Positions 43,057-51,795 of a stretch of 64,000 bases of DNA are shown here, piece after piece. The notes below the pieces were generated by a model. That model had not been told where the DNA came from. It made no database searches and was given only the letters and a program-made list of their open reading frames with translations. The stretch is from Bdellovibrio bacteriovorus (lineage in GTDB: Bacteria > Bdellovibrionota > Bdellovibrionia > Bdellovibrionales > Bdellovibrionaceae). How positions within the stretch are numbered: the stretch's first letter is position 1; every line of letters begins with the position of its first letter. The stretch lies in assembly GCF_025558485.1 (NCBI RefSeq), contig NZ_CP102930.1, positions 2,542,001 to 2,606,000 of the forward strand, written 5' to 3'. The position numbers and the translations under genes were made by a program.

Positions 43057-43171
43057 AGGTCCTCCGTTATTATCCTTTGACGGTAAAATAGTTTTACAAT
43101 TTATCCAAAATAGATCGCTTTGTAATTTACCAGAATTGACCTACCCTATTTGAAGATTTGAGGTGACGACT

Positions 43172-43720
43172 ATGAAGTGGATTTTTGCAGCCTTGGTATG
43201 CCTTCTTGCAGGATGCAGCAGCTCTCCCAAAAAAGAAATTTCTCCCACTGTGCCAGCGACAGCCACGACAGAACCAGAAGCCCCGGCCAAAATTGATTAT
43301 GTCGCCCTTCAGACCTTTCTGGGGCTGGACCGCGGTTCAGAGGAACTTGGTTATAGTGAAAGAGTTTTCAACACCTGCGAGGCCGGATACGGATATTCCC
43401 GCAATCAGGATTGTCACAAAGAGGTCTTTGTAGTTCTGCACTTCCGACTGCTCTGCCGGGATACAGAGGGAACCGTGTCCACGATCCTGACAGATGCTGA
43501 TGTGAATCCCATTGCCGGGAAAACAGTAAAGTGGAATTTAAAGGGAATGAGTGGCGCAGTGGTGACTGATGGTCTGGGGTACGGCCAGATCCGCACCGTT
43601 TCACGCATTTCTCAACGCCGGGAACGGCTGCGCTTGTCGGTGGGACCTGAATTTCTGTATATGCGGGCCAATGAAATCACCAAGGTTATTACACCCCGCC
43701 CGTGGTGCGTGGCTTACTGA
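43172..43720 (+). CDS. Lipoprotein of unknown function
   Basis: From the ATG at 43172 (GAGGTG upstream; the frame opens three codons earlier) 182 residues with a lipoprotein signal (LLAGC), a Pro/Ala/Thr spacer and a compact beta-rich domain with four Cys ([27 protein letters not shown]). The Gly-rich [13 protein letters not shown] strand is notable. No family recognised. The end overlaps the convergent gene by seven bases. Confidence 0.65.
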   Translation: MKWIFAALVCLLAGCSSSPKKEISPTVPATATTEPEAPAKIDYVALQTFLGLDRGSEELGYSERVFNTCEAGYGYSRNQDCHKEVFVVLHFRLLCRDTEGTVSTILTDADVNPIAGKTVKWNLKGMSGAVVTDGLGYGQIRTVSRISQRRERLRLSVGPEFLYMRANEITKVITPRPWCVAY

Positions 43721-44274
43721 CAAGCCACCTCTTCAATCGCCACAGTCAGATTCTTGGCAAAGGCGCGGGCTTTGCCTTCACCCATGATGGTCGCAGAAAG
43801 ATTTCCGCGCAGTATTTCCGAACCTCCGCAGGCCGTTTCAACAATCACATCCTGCTGTCCCAGATATTGGGTCAGCTTTTCTGCTGTCGCGGTGGCTTGC
43901 GCTTCCAGGCCTTGCTTTGTTCCCTGAGACCCGGCCTTAAAGATTTCAAGTTCGGCGCGCACCTTGGTATTCTGAGGATAAGCACGCAGACTTAATAACT
44001 GTCGGCTGTCTTTCACGATGATTTTTTTCCCGCGCTCAGCCTGCAAGGTCAGTGCGAAAGTACATGTACCTCGGGCGATGCGGCTGTTTTCTTCTTTCTT
44101 CACATAAAGACCCGAGGGGATCACGACACGACCTTCCCCTGCGGCTTGCAGATCATAACGACCGGGAGTCAACTCGCACGCATTTCCTGCAGTTTCAACA
44201 AAACCAATTTGTGCGGCCTTGGACTGATAGGAAATCAAAAGGAAAAAAGCTGCCAGAAGTGTGCGTCGAATCAT
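43714..44274 (-). CDS. Secreted protein resembling DUF4360-type proteins
   Basis: Start at 44274 with GGGGG upstream. 186 residues: Sec signal (cleavage near residue 20), then a domain with four Cys, [17 protein letters not shown], and a C-terminal [14 protein letters not shown]. The GTCxFxLxL strand recalls DUF4360 secreted proteins, a weak match. Confidence 0.55.
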   Translation of the reverse strand: MIRRTLLAAFFLLISYQSKAAQIGFVETAGNACELTPGRYDLQAAGEGRVVIPSGLYVKKEENSRIARGTCTFALTLQAERGKKIIVKDSRQLLSLRAYPQNTKVRAELEIFKAGSQGTKQGLEAQATATAEKLTQYLGQQDVIVETACGGSEILRGNLSATIMGEGKARAFAKNLTVAIEEVACQ

Positions 44275-44401
44275 AATCCCCCCAAGAAATCTCTGGGGCC
44301 TCATTGCCACCAGAAAACTCTGTTACGGAAACTATTTCAAAGAAGATGCCAATATATTTTGGCTCTGAGGACAGATTGAGATGTGACATGGGGAAATAAA
44401 A

Positions 44402-44430
44402 AAAGGGCAGGTTTTATCAACCTGCCCTTT
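44402..44430 (-). terminator. Intrinsic terminator of the RRM gene
   Basis: A 12-base perfect stem, AAAGGGCAGGTT / AACCTGCCCTTT, has a TTATC loop, with an A-run on the left that is a U-run on the minus strand. Confidence 0.85.
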
Positions 44431-44454
44431 GGAATTTAAGATGAAAATCTCAAA

Positions 44455-44799
44455 TTAACCGCGGTTACCACCGCGACCGCCACCGAAGCCACCACGGCCA
44501 CCGCCGCCGCCGCCACGACCGCCACCGAAGCCACCACGGTTCTCACGAGGAGCCATTGGTTTAGCTTCAGATACGTTCATCGCACGACCCATCAACTCAA
44601 CGCCGTTCAATTTAGCGATTGCAGTTGCAGCTTCGTCATCAGTTGACATTTCAACGAATGCGAAACCTTTAGAACGACCAGTTTCACGATCGATCACGAT
44701 GCGTGCAGATTCAACGTTACCGAATTCAGCGAAAGTATCAGCCAAAGACTGATCATCAAGTGAATAAGACAGATTTCCAACGTAGATTTTTTTACCCAT
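44455..44799 (-). CDS. RNA-binding protein with one RRM and a glycine-rich tail
   Basis: 114 residues. RNP2 is IYVGNL (5-10) and RNP1 KGFAFVEM (44-51), so the RRM is complete. The last 25 residues are GGRGG-type, as in small bacterial and cyanobacterial Rbp proteins often induced by cold. Binds single-stranded RNA. TAGGAGG lies upstream of the ATG, after an AT-rich 300-base leader region without a gene. It is followed by its own terminator. Neighbours include CvfB and DbpA, both RNA-related. Confidence 0.9.
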   Translation of the reverse strand: MGKKIYVGNLSYSLDDQSLADTFAEFGNVESARIVIDRETGRSKGFAFVEMSTDDEAATAIAKLNGVELMGRAMNVSEAKPMAPRENRGGFGGGRGGGGGGRGGFGGGRGGNRG

Positions 44800-45098
44800 A
44801 TAAACCTCCTAAGATTTGCTTTTGGGAAGCTCTTAAGAGGTCCTGGGCCCTATGCCCGAAAACTCTCCAGAGACTAAATTCTTCTAGATAGATTTTCTAG
44901 CGAACTTCCGGGCAAAAGTGAAACAATTAAAATAGGTTTTGTGCAAATGAGCAGATTTTGGAGAAATTCCGGTCCGACCCGAAGTACAGGCTAGAACGCT
45001 AAAAATTCAATAAATATTCATAAAATCAAATACTTATACAGAAAAACCCACAAAACAGGCAGTTCCAAGGGAGCCAAGGTGTGCCCCCGCCGCCAGGT
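44800..45098. other. AT-rich intergenic stretch upstream of the RRM gene
   Basis: About 300 bases between the CvfB stop and the RRM start. It holds TTCTAGATAGATTTTCTAGC and several A/T runs but no frame with a ribosome-binding site. It could hold a long 5' leader for the RRM message; I see no clear RNA structure in it. Confidence 0.4.
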
Positions 45099-45938
45099 CT
45101 AGGACGGCCCGGTAAGGCGCAATCCATCGTCCGAGATTGTCACCAGACGCTGCTTGTACAGCCCGCCCAAGGCCATTTTATACTTCTTTTTACTGACCCC
45201 AAAGAGGTCATAGATCACTTCGGCATCGGTCTTGTCATTGATCGGCAGGAAACCGCCGCGCTCTTTTAGAACCTGCAAAATCTTTTCTGCAATACCGGCA
45301 GCAGCTTTGTATCCGGTCTGCTGCTGCAAAGTCAGATCAATCTTGCCATCGTCACGCACATTCTTGATGTACCCTTGCAGCTTCTGTCCATAATCCAAAC
45401 GCTGGAAAACTTCATTCCCAAACAACATCCCCCAATGGCGGTTGTTGATGATCGTTTTATATCCCAGATCTGTTTTCGCAGCGATGAACAGGTCCACAAC
45501 CTGACCGGGCTCATAGGTGCCGGGCTCTTTGTCTATGAAGCGCTCCAGACGCATGGATGCAGAAATACGATCACTCTTATCCAGATACAAATACACGACA
45601 GCATACTGCCCCATTTTCAAGTCCCGCGTCTGTTCGCTGAAAGGCAGAAACAGATCCTTCGTCAGCCCCCAGTCCAGGAAGGCCCCGACTCGCTCCAAAG
45701 ATTTAACACGCAAGTTGGCAAAGGTTCCGACCATGGCAAAAGGCATCTCGGTCGTCGCCATCAGACGATCTTCAGAGTCGTAACAGACGAAAACTTCCAG
45801 CTCGTCACCCAGCTCGCATTTTTCCGGCACGTATCGGCGAGGCAAAAGAATTTCGCCATCGCTGTCTCCATCAAGGAAAACCCCGAACTCTGCACGTTTA
45901 ATGACTTTAAGCTTATTGATCTGACCAATTTGAACCAT
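45099..45938 (-). CDS. cvfB: S1-domain RNA-binding protein, CvfB type
   Basis: 279 residues with three S1-like domains (opening IGQINKLKVIKRAEFGVFLD; second VGTFANLRVKSLERVGAFLDWG; third around 150-215) and a C-terminal winged helix (IYDLFGVSKKKYKMALGGLYK). This layout and length fit CvfB/YitL, an RNA-binding protein first named for virulence regulation in Staphylococcus. No signal peptide. Likely a post-transcriptional regulator; no partner evident. Confidence 0.82.
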   Translation of the reverse strand: MVQIGQINKLKVIKRAEFGVFLDGDSDGEILLPRRYVPEKCELGDELEVFVCYDSEDRLMATTEMPFAMVGTFANLRVKSLERVGAFLDWGLTKDLFLPFSEQTRDLKMGQYAVVYLYLDKSDRISASMRLERFIDKEPGTYEPGQVVDLFIAAKTDLGYKTIINNRHWGMLFGNEVFQRLDYGQKLQGYIKNVRDDGKIDLTLQQQTGYKAAAGIAEKILQVLKERGGFLPINDKTDAEVIYDLFGVSKKKYKMALGGLYKQRLVTISDDGLRLTGPS

Positions 45939-46059
45939 AGTGACGCCAGTGATGCCACAAAAGCCCCCTTTCGGGAATCTATTTCTTACCGGCTCATTTT
46001 ATTGGCCCCTCATTGCAAATTCTGCTAAGGAATAACTTCAATTTTTCATCGAGGTTTCT

Positions 46060-47448
46060 GTGTCTGAAAATCACTTTTCATCCCTGCCGCTTTCTTCAGA
46101 ACTGTTGACAGTACTTCAGGAACTGGGCTTTGCAGAGATGACACCCATTCAGCAGCAGAGCATGCCGCTGCTGTTGGCTGGCAAGGACATCATTGGTCAG
46201 GCAAAAACCGGCAGCGGCAAGACCGCCGCCTTTGCACTGCCCATCTTAAACAAAATAAAAATTGAAGAGGCTTATTTACAAGCCCTGATTCTGTGCCCCA
46301 CCCGTGAACTGGCAGCACAGGTCGTGGGTGAAATCCGCAAACTGGGCCGCCGCATGCCCGGCTTGCAAGTTCTGTCTTTGACCGGGGGGCAGTCCGGTCG
46401 CGAACAGGTGCAGTCTTTGGAAAACGGAGTGCAGATTGCCGTGGGAACTCCGGGGCGCGTGGCGGATTTTGTGACTCGCAGTCGTGTGGATCTTTCCGGT
46501 GTAAAAACAGTGGTGCTCGATGAAGCCGACAAAATGCTGGATATGGGTTTCGCCGATGAAATCAAAACCGTCATGCGGGACCTTCCAGGGTCACGTCAGA
46601 CGGTCTTTTTCTCTGCCACCTTCCCTGAATCCATCGAACATCTTAGTCGTAAATACCAGCGCCATGTCACCCAAGTGACCATCGAGGAAGAGAATGACAC
46701 CAACGCCATCGAGCAGATTGTCTATGACAGCGAAGATGACGACAAAACCAACACCCTGATGCGCGTGCTGCAACAGCATCCTTCAGATTCAACCATTGTC
46801 TTCTGCAATACAAAACTTGCTGTGGACAGTATTGCCGAACTGCTAACCAGCCAGGGCGTTCCGGCCGGAGCCCTGCACGGAGACATGGAACAACGCGAGC
46901 GTGACCGTGTGATGGCTTTGTTCCGCAACAAGTCTCATCGTATTTTAGTGGCCACCGACGTCGCAGCCCGTGGTCTGGACATTGATCATCTGGAACTGGT
47001 GGTGAATTTTGATCTGCCGCTAAGCCCTGAAATCTATGTTCATCGCATCGGGCGCACAGGTCGGGCCGGCAAAAGCGGAATCGCCGTCACACTGGCCCAC
47101 CCCCGAGACACTTTGAAGCTGACTGCCTTCAGTGATTTGACGGGAGTTAAGCTCCAGCGCCCGTCACTGGGATTCAAAAACCAATATGGCTTGAACAAAA
47201 ATCTGCGCGAAGCTCCGATGAAGACCATTTCCATTTCGGGCGGTCGCAAGGACAAACTTCGCCCGGGGGATATTCTGGGGGCTTTGACTGGTGACGCCGG
47301 ACTGTCCGGTGCGGATGTCGGCAAGATTGAAATTCAGGATCGTATTTCCTATGTGGCTGTTGCCAACAAAGTCGCCGACACAGCTTTACAAAAACTGCGC
47401 GATGGGCGTATCAAAGGACAAAAGTTTCAAGTCAAGTTCGCCAAATAA
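46060..47448 (+). CDS. dbpA: DEAD-box RNA helicase DbpA
   Basis: 462 residues starting at GTG. Helicase core with AKTGSGKT (48-55), VLDEADKM, FSATFP and HRIGRTGRAG. The C-terminal domain of about 75 residues (KLRPGDILGALTGDAGLSGADVGKIEI) is the DbpA RNA-binding fold, which in E. coli recognises hairpin 92 of 23S rRNA and assists 50S assembly. Complete. It follows the divergent CvfB gene by about 120 bases. Confidence 0.92.
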   Translation: MSENHFSSLPLSSELLTVLQELGFAEMTPIQQQSMPLLLAGKDIIGQAKTGSGKTAAFALPILNKIKIEEAYLQALILCPTRELAAQVVGEIRKLGRRMPGLQVLSLTGGQSGREQVQSLENGVQIAVGTPGRVADFVTRSRVDLSGVKTVVLDEADKMLDMGFADEIKTVMRDLPGSRQTVFFSATFPESIEHLSRKYQRHVTQVTIEEENDTNAIEQIVYDSEDDDKTNTLMRVLQQHPSDSTIVFCNTKLAVDSIAELLTSQGVPAGALHGDMEQRERDRVMALFRNKSHRILVATDVAARGLDIDHLELVVNFDLPLSPEIYVHRIGRTGRAGKSGIAVTLAHPRDTLKLTAFSDLTGVKLQRPSLGFKNQYGLNKNLREAPMKTISISGGRKDKLRPGDILGALTGDAGLSGADVGKIEIQDRISYVAVANKVADTALQKLRDGRIKGQKFQVKFAK

Positions 47449-47449
47449 T

Positions 47450-48508
47450 CTATTGGCTGACAAAGATCGCAAGATTTCCCTGATCAAATTCCCGGCCGGG
47501 AGGCCAGCCTTCCTGATCGGCGACTTCTTGCAGCCACAAGCGGGCATTGCCTTTGGTGACCACCACAATGCGACGATGCCGGGACACCTCGACCAGTTGA
47601 TTTAAAACATGCAAATAGGTTTCTTTACTGAAGGGATCATACAGATAATAAACCTCGGCCTCGGGAATTTTAAAATCCTTTTCTGCCAGATCCTGAGTAT
47701 AAAAATGGACATTTTTTTCCAGCCCGAACTTAGCCGTTGAAACATTGGAAATATCCACGCGATGCTTGACGTATTCGTAGCCGATAAAATCAATATCCGG
47801 GCGCAGGAAGCCGATCACCAGCCCCACCCGTCCATAACCTGATCCCAGGTCAATAAACCGACACCCTTCCGAAGGTTTGATTTCCCGTAAAGCTGTCAGC
47901 AATGTTGAATAAGAGGATTGTACGCCCAGCCCTGCGCCTTCATACAGTCTTTCATTGATCTTTAAATCCGTCTTCATGCCAATGTCGGCGGAATAGTCCA
48001 ATCCGAAAATCTGATCCAGCCCATCAAAGGTACGATACAGGGAAAACGCCAGGGACCGAGCCCGGATGTTTCCGCCTTGAACCAGAACATGCTCGTGCTG
48101 AAACACCTGCACCATCAGCTGCAAAGCCTTGCGCATAAAACGTCGCTGTTCGTCCACGGGCATCTGGCGAATATGTGCGATAAAATATCGTTCCTGCTCT
48201 TCGGCACGCTTTACCAGTGATTTAAATTGTTTGGCTGTAAATGCAGCCAGAAGTTCCTGAAGATATTGAAGCGAAAGAAGATTTGAGGAAAAGATGCCGT
48301 GAAGAAAGTTTTGATATTGTTCAGAGAAGTCGGTCTGTTTGGCTAAAAGCCACTGTTCATCCTGCATAAACCTGATGGCTGATTCCAAAAAAGTCAGGTC
48401 CACATAAAAGGCTGCTTTTTCCTCGGCGGTCAGGGTGCGAAAGGGCAGCTCCTCGCCGTTCGGGGGGATCTTTAAAAATGAAAACAGCAACTCTTGATTC
48501 GGCGTCAT
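47450..48508 (-). CDS. SAM-dependent methyltransferase
   Basis: 352 residues. A helical N-terminal region (about 1-190) precedes a class I fold with FIDLGSGYGRVGLVIG (SAM loop), a second acidic strand IGYEYVKHRVD, and YYLYDPFSKETY. No substrate can be assigned. The DLGSGYGR motif and the unusual N-terminus resemble DOT1-like or class I methyltransferases of unknown target. Convergent with dbpA, one base apart. Confidence 0.75.
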   Translation of the reverse strand: MTPNQELLFSFLKIPPNGEELPFRTLTAEEKAAFYVDLTFLESAIRFMQDEQWLLAKQTDFSEQYQNFLHGIFSSNLLSLQYLQELLAAFTAKQFKSLVKRAEEQERYFIAHIRQMPVDEQRRFMRKALQLMVQVFQHEHVLVQGGNIRARSLAFSLYRTFDGLDQIFGLDYSADIGMKTDLKINERLYEGAGLGVQSSYSTLLTALREIKPSEGCRFIDLGSGYGRVGLVIGFLRPDIDFIGYEYVKHRVDISNVSTAKFGLEKNVHFYTQDLAEKDFKIPEAEVYYLYDPFSKETYLHVLNQLVEVSRHRRIVVVTKGNARLWLQEVADQEGWPPGREFDQGNLAIFVSQ

Positions 48509-48588
48509 ATATAAAGCTTAGCATGACTTCCCGGAAAGAAATGGAATTCTTAAAAATAACGCCAAGTTTTGCCCTTGCCAGAAAAGAT

Positions 48589-48618
48589 TTGACTCAGATG
48601 GGGGCCATGGCCCATAAC
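48589..48618 (+). promoter_or_regulatory. Candidate promoter of the riboswitch-receptor unit
   Basis: TTGACT (48589-48594) and CATAAC (48613-48618) with an 18-base spacer. The spacer contains the perfect palindrome GGGCCATGGCCC (48602-48613). Confidence 0.4.
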
Positions 48619-48628
48619 GCTCCCGAAA

Positions 48629-48765
48629 CGCTAGGGGTGTTGGGACTTTGCAGTCCCGGCTGAGATTAACCCTTTGAACCTGATAGAGATAATGCTCGCG
48701 CAGGGAAGCTGAAAACAGAAACATGCGATTTCTGTTTTCGCCTTCCCTGCCCCAAGGGAATGGAC
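48629..48765 (+). promoter_or_regulatory. TPP riboswitch (THI element) with ribosome-binding-site control
   Basis: The aptamer is complete: GGGGTG (48634-48639), P3 stem GGGACT/AGTCCC (48642-48657), CTGAGA (48660-48665), CCCTTTGAACCTGAT (48670-48684), then GATAATGCTCGCGCAGGGAAG (48688-48708). Downstream, GCAGGGAAG (48700-48708) can pair perfectly with CTTCCCTGC (48742-48750), enclosing an 11-base hairpin (48711-48739). Alternatively TTCCCT can pair with AGGGAA at the Shine-Dalgarno (48754-48760). With thiamin pyrophosphate bound, the first pairing is lost and the ribosome-binding site is hidden. Translational control is inferred. Confidence 0.93.
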
Positions 48766-50841
48766 ATGAAAAAATCACTTTTACTTTTTGCCGCTTTTTT
48801 AATCCCAATGACCGTTGTGGCTGATGAACTGGGCACAGTGACAGTGCAAGATCAAGACAGCAGCTCTTTGGATGCCCTGGGATTTGATGTCCCCTTCCGT
48901 GACCTTCCCCTGTCCACGCGGATCATTTCAACCAAAGCTCTGCAAGACCAGGGCGTGCATCGCCTTTCTGATGTCACCTTACTGGATGCTTCTGTGACGG
49001 ACAGCTACAATGCTTCCGGTTATTGGGACTATCTTTCCATTCGTGGTTTTACTCTGGATAACCGCTACAATTTTCTGCGTGAAGGGCTGCCGATAAATGC
49101 ACAGACCTCCATTCCTCTGGACAACAAAGATCGTATCGAAGTGCTTAAAGGACTAAGTGGAATTCAAGCCGGATCTGCGTCCCCGGGCGGCATGGTCAAC
49201 TTCGTGGTAAAACGCCCGACCGACAAGCCGCTTTTAGTGTTCAATACAGAAATCAGCTCTGAAGGAAACTGGCTGCTGGGGGCTGACACTGGGGGCCGGG
49301 TCAGCGGAGCCGAACAGTTTGGCTATCGTCTGAACGTCGCCCACGAAAATCTTCGTCCGCCGATTGATAGTTCCAGCGGCCATAGGTCTGTTATCAGTCT
49401 TGCCCATGACTGGCGAGCCCCGGAAAATTCCCTGCTGGAATCTGATATTGAATGGTCCCGCAAATCCCAGCCCACGCAAGCGGCCTTCAGTCTTTTGGGA
49501 AACACACTGCCTTCCGTTCAAAATCCCCGTGTGAATCTGAATAACCAATCCTGGTCCGAACCTGTGGTATTTGCAGCTCTGACCGCGACCCTGCGCTGGA
49601 CACAGAAATTAAATCCTTATCTGATATGGACCACCACGGCGGGAATTCAGAATTTAAAAACCGATGACCGCCTGGCCTACCCCTATGGCTGTTCGGCTGA
49701 AAATAATTATGATCGCTATTGTTCTGATGGCAGTTTTGATATGTATGATTTCCGCAGCGATAACGAGCGTCGCAACACCCAATCAGTCAAAACCGCCTTG
49801 CAGTTGCAAACGCAAACAGGACAGATACTGCATCAATTAAATGCCGGCTATATTGGCGCAAAAATGCAGGAAGACTATCAACGACAGGCCTATAACTTTG
49901 TCGGCACCGGCAACATCAATGGCCGTGTGCAATTGCCGGGGAACGGAACACTCAACGATGAAAACACCGATCGTGATTCTGCCGTTTCCGAGTTCTTTTT
50001 CCATGATGCGGCTTCTTTTGGTGCGTGGAAAGGCTGGCTGGGCGTGCGGGTGACTGATATCGAACGCAGCAGTGTTCGCACTGATGGTTCCCGCGCCACC
50101 AGCTTCCGGGAAAATTTTGTTCTGCCCTGGGTGGCTTTGTCTTATCAAATCTCTGAAGATTTATTGACCTATATCAGCTATGGCGAAGGGGTTGAAACTT
50201 ACGTCACTCCCAATCGCAGCGGGTATTCCTCCCCCGGACAGTTTGTGCCGGATGTGATCAGCAGACAGTTTGAACTGGGCTTGCGCCAAAGCAGCGAAAC
50301 ATGGAGCTGGGGACTGGCAGCCTTCCACATCAGTCGCCCCGTTGTCGAAGATGCACGCCCCGATTTCCAAATTGATGGCAAAGCTGTGCATCAGGGACTT
50401 GAACTGGATTTAGAAAAAAAATGGTCGCAAACAGAGCTCACCGTTTCAGGAATGTGGCTACAGGCTGCACGGACGGACAGCGCGCTAAATCCCACGATCA
50501 ACGGCAAACGTCCGGTAAATCTTCCGGAACACACGGTGCGCCTTCGCGGAGTCTATTATCTTTCCTCCGTGCCGGGTTTAAGCCTTGATGCACGAGCATC
50601 TTATGAAGGTGAACGCGCCGTGGTTGTGGATAATTCCATCATGCTTGATGCCTGGACACGCTGGGATGTGGGGGGCACTTATCGTTTCGGTCCGATGGAT
50701 AAAGGCACAGAGCTTCGACTGGCCGTGGAAAATGTGCTGAATCAAAAATACTGGAAAGAATCACCCACACAGTACGGCCATATTTATCTGTATCCGGGAA
50801 TGGAGCGATTGCTGACCTTGTCAGCACAGACAAATTTCTAG
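48766..50841 (+). CDS. TonB-dependent outer-membrane receptor, likely for thiamin or a precursor
   Basis: I start at ATG 48766 because AAGGGA lies six bases before it; the ATG two codons upstream abuts the ribosome-binding site. The 691-residue protein has a signal peptide (cleavage near residue 20), a TonB-box-like GTVTVQ, and a plug domain (about 30-150) with LSIRGF and RIEVLKGLSGIQAGSASPGGMVNFV. A 22-strand-type barrel follows, ending LLTLSAQTNF (C-terminal Phe). By sequence it resembles siderophore receptors, but the TPP riboswitch predicts thiamin-related cargo. Needs TonB-ExbBD energy. Confidence 0.9.
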   Translation: MKKSLLLFAAFLIPMTVVADELGTVTVQDQDSSSLDALGFDVPFRDLPLSTRIISTKALQDQGVHRLSDVTLLDASVTDSYNASGYWDYLSIRGFTLDNRYNFLREGLPINAQTSIPLDNKDRIEVLKGLSGIQAGSASPGGMVNFVVKRPTDKPLLVFNTEISSEGNWLLGADTGGRVSGAEQFGYRLNVAHENLRPPIDSSSGHRSVISLAHDWRAPENSLLESDIEWSRKSQPTQAAFSLLGNTLPSVQNPRVNLNNQSWSEPVVFAALTATLRWTQKLNPYLIWTTTAGIQNLKTDDRLAYPYGCSAENNYDRYCSDGSFDMYDFRSDNERRNTQSVKTALQLQTQTGQILHQLNAGYIGAKMQEDYQRQAYNFVGTGNINGRVQLPGNGTLNDENTDRDSAVSEFFFHDAASFGAWKGWLGVRVTDIERSSVRTDGSRATSFRENFVLPWVALSYQISEDLLTYISYGEGVETYVTPNRSGYSSPGQFVPDVISRQFELGLRQSSETWSWGLAAFHISRPVVEDARPDFQIDGKAVHQGLELDLEKKWSQTELTVSGMWLQAARTDSALNPTINGKRPVNLPEHTVRLRGVYYLSSVPGLSLDARASYEGERAVVVDNSIMLDAWTRWDVGGTYRFGPMDKGTELRLAVENVLNQKYWKESPTQYGHIYLYPGMERLLTLSAQTNF

Positions 50842-51683
50842 TTTAGCTCAGGCACAGCTATAAACTTCGGCGCCTCTGCCTGCATCAGTTGAGCCTGATC
50901 AAGAATCATTTCTTTGTGATAAGAGACACTGGTGTATTCACCGAAACTGCGGCAGTCCAGGGCCGCTTCATGGGAACCGCGGGTGATGGCCGCAAGAACC
51001 AGCCCTGTGGAACTTTCTAAAAATGCAGGACCACCGGAATCCCCACGGCAAGCCCCCAGCCCCGCTCGATGATCAGCCACCAGAATAGAGCCTTCCACTT
51101 TCACCACAGGCACACGTACTTTATTCAAACCTGTCGCCGCCTGCACCTCACCAATTTCATTCACAATGCCATAGCCGGCCAACAGGAGCGAAGTCTGCGC
51201 TGGCAGCTTGGTGTCCGGATCTAAAATACCCACAGGCTGGGCTTCGTCCGGCAGTGCGCCAGTTAACTTCAGCAGACCCACATCGTTCAGGCTTGTGACA
51301 TAGCGACCCCAGGCATCTTTGACTCGGGTGTATTGTTTGTGAAAGGTGGCCTCGCTGACAGCCACGAAACCGGGATCTGCAAAAGTCGCTGGCAACTTTA
51401 CCCCGAAATAAACCGTCAACGGCAACTGATCAAAATTCACCACACAGTGAGCAGCGGTTAAAACCAGATTGGAAGAAATCAAAACACCGCTGCACACCGA
51501 CACCGGCACACCGGCAATATTGGCAATCAAAGAGACTGTGGATTGGGTGACAGCATCGCCCGGACCGGACTCCTCCCCACCAACAATGGCCTGGGGAAAG
51601 GCTGCCAGCGAAGATTCGTTTTTAGAGGAGCACGCCGCCAGCAACAGGCACAAGAATGTCAGTATGAGTTTGCCGGACTTCAA
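50838..51683 (-). CDS. Trypsin-like (S1) serine protease lipoprotein
   Basis: 281 residues with a lipoprotein signal (LLAAC, Cys18) and an IVGGEES activation-type N-terminus. The triad is His79 (LTAAHC), Asp134 (NDVGLLKL) and Ser216 (CRGDSGGPA). The residue at the bottom of the pocket cannot be assigned with certainty. Probably active at the outer envelope. Overlaps the receptor stop by four bases, convergent. Confidence 0.93.
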   Translation of the reverse strand: MKSGKLILTFLCLLLAACSSKNESSLAAFPQAIVGGEESGPGDAVTQSTVSLIANIAGVPVSVCSGVLISSNLVLTAAHCVVNFDQLPLTVYFGVKLPATFADPGFVAVSEATFHKQYTRVKDAWGRYVTSLNDVGLLKLTGALPDEAQPVGILDPDTKLPAQTSLLLAGYGIVNEIGEVQAATGLNKVRVPVVKVEGSILVADHRAGLGACRGDSGGPAFLESSTGLVLAAITRGSHEAALDCRSFGEYTSVSYHKEMILDQAQLMQAEAPKFIAVPELN

Positions 51684-51795
51684 AAGGGCTCCTCCCGAAA
51701 GAAATATTCCGGGAAGAATACCGCAAGATCCGCCAGCCCCCTACGGATAGTTCACTGTCAAAAAAATGGACAGTAGAAACTTCAAGAGGACAGTC

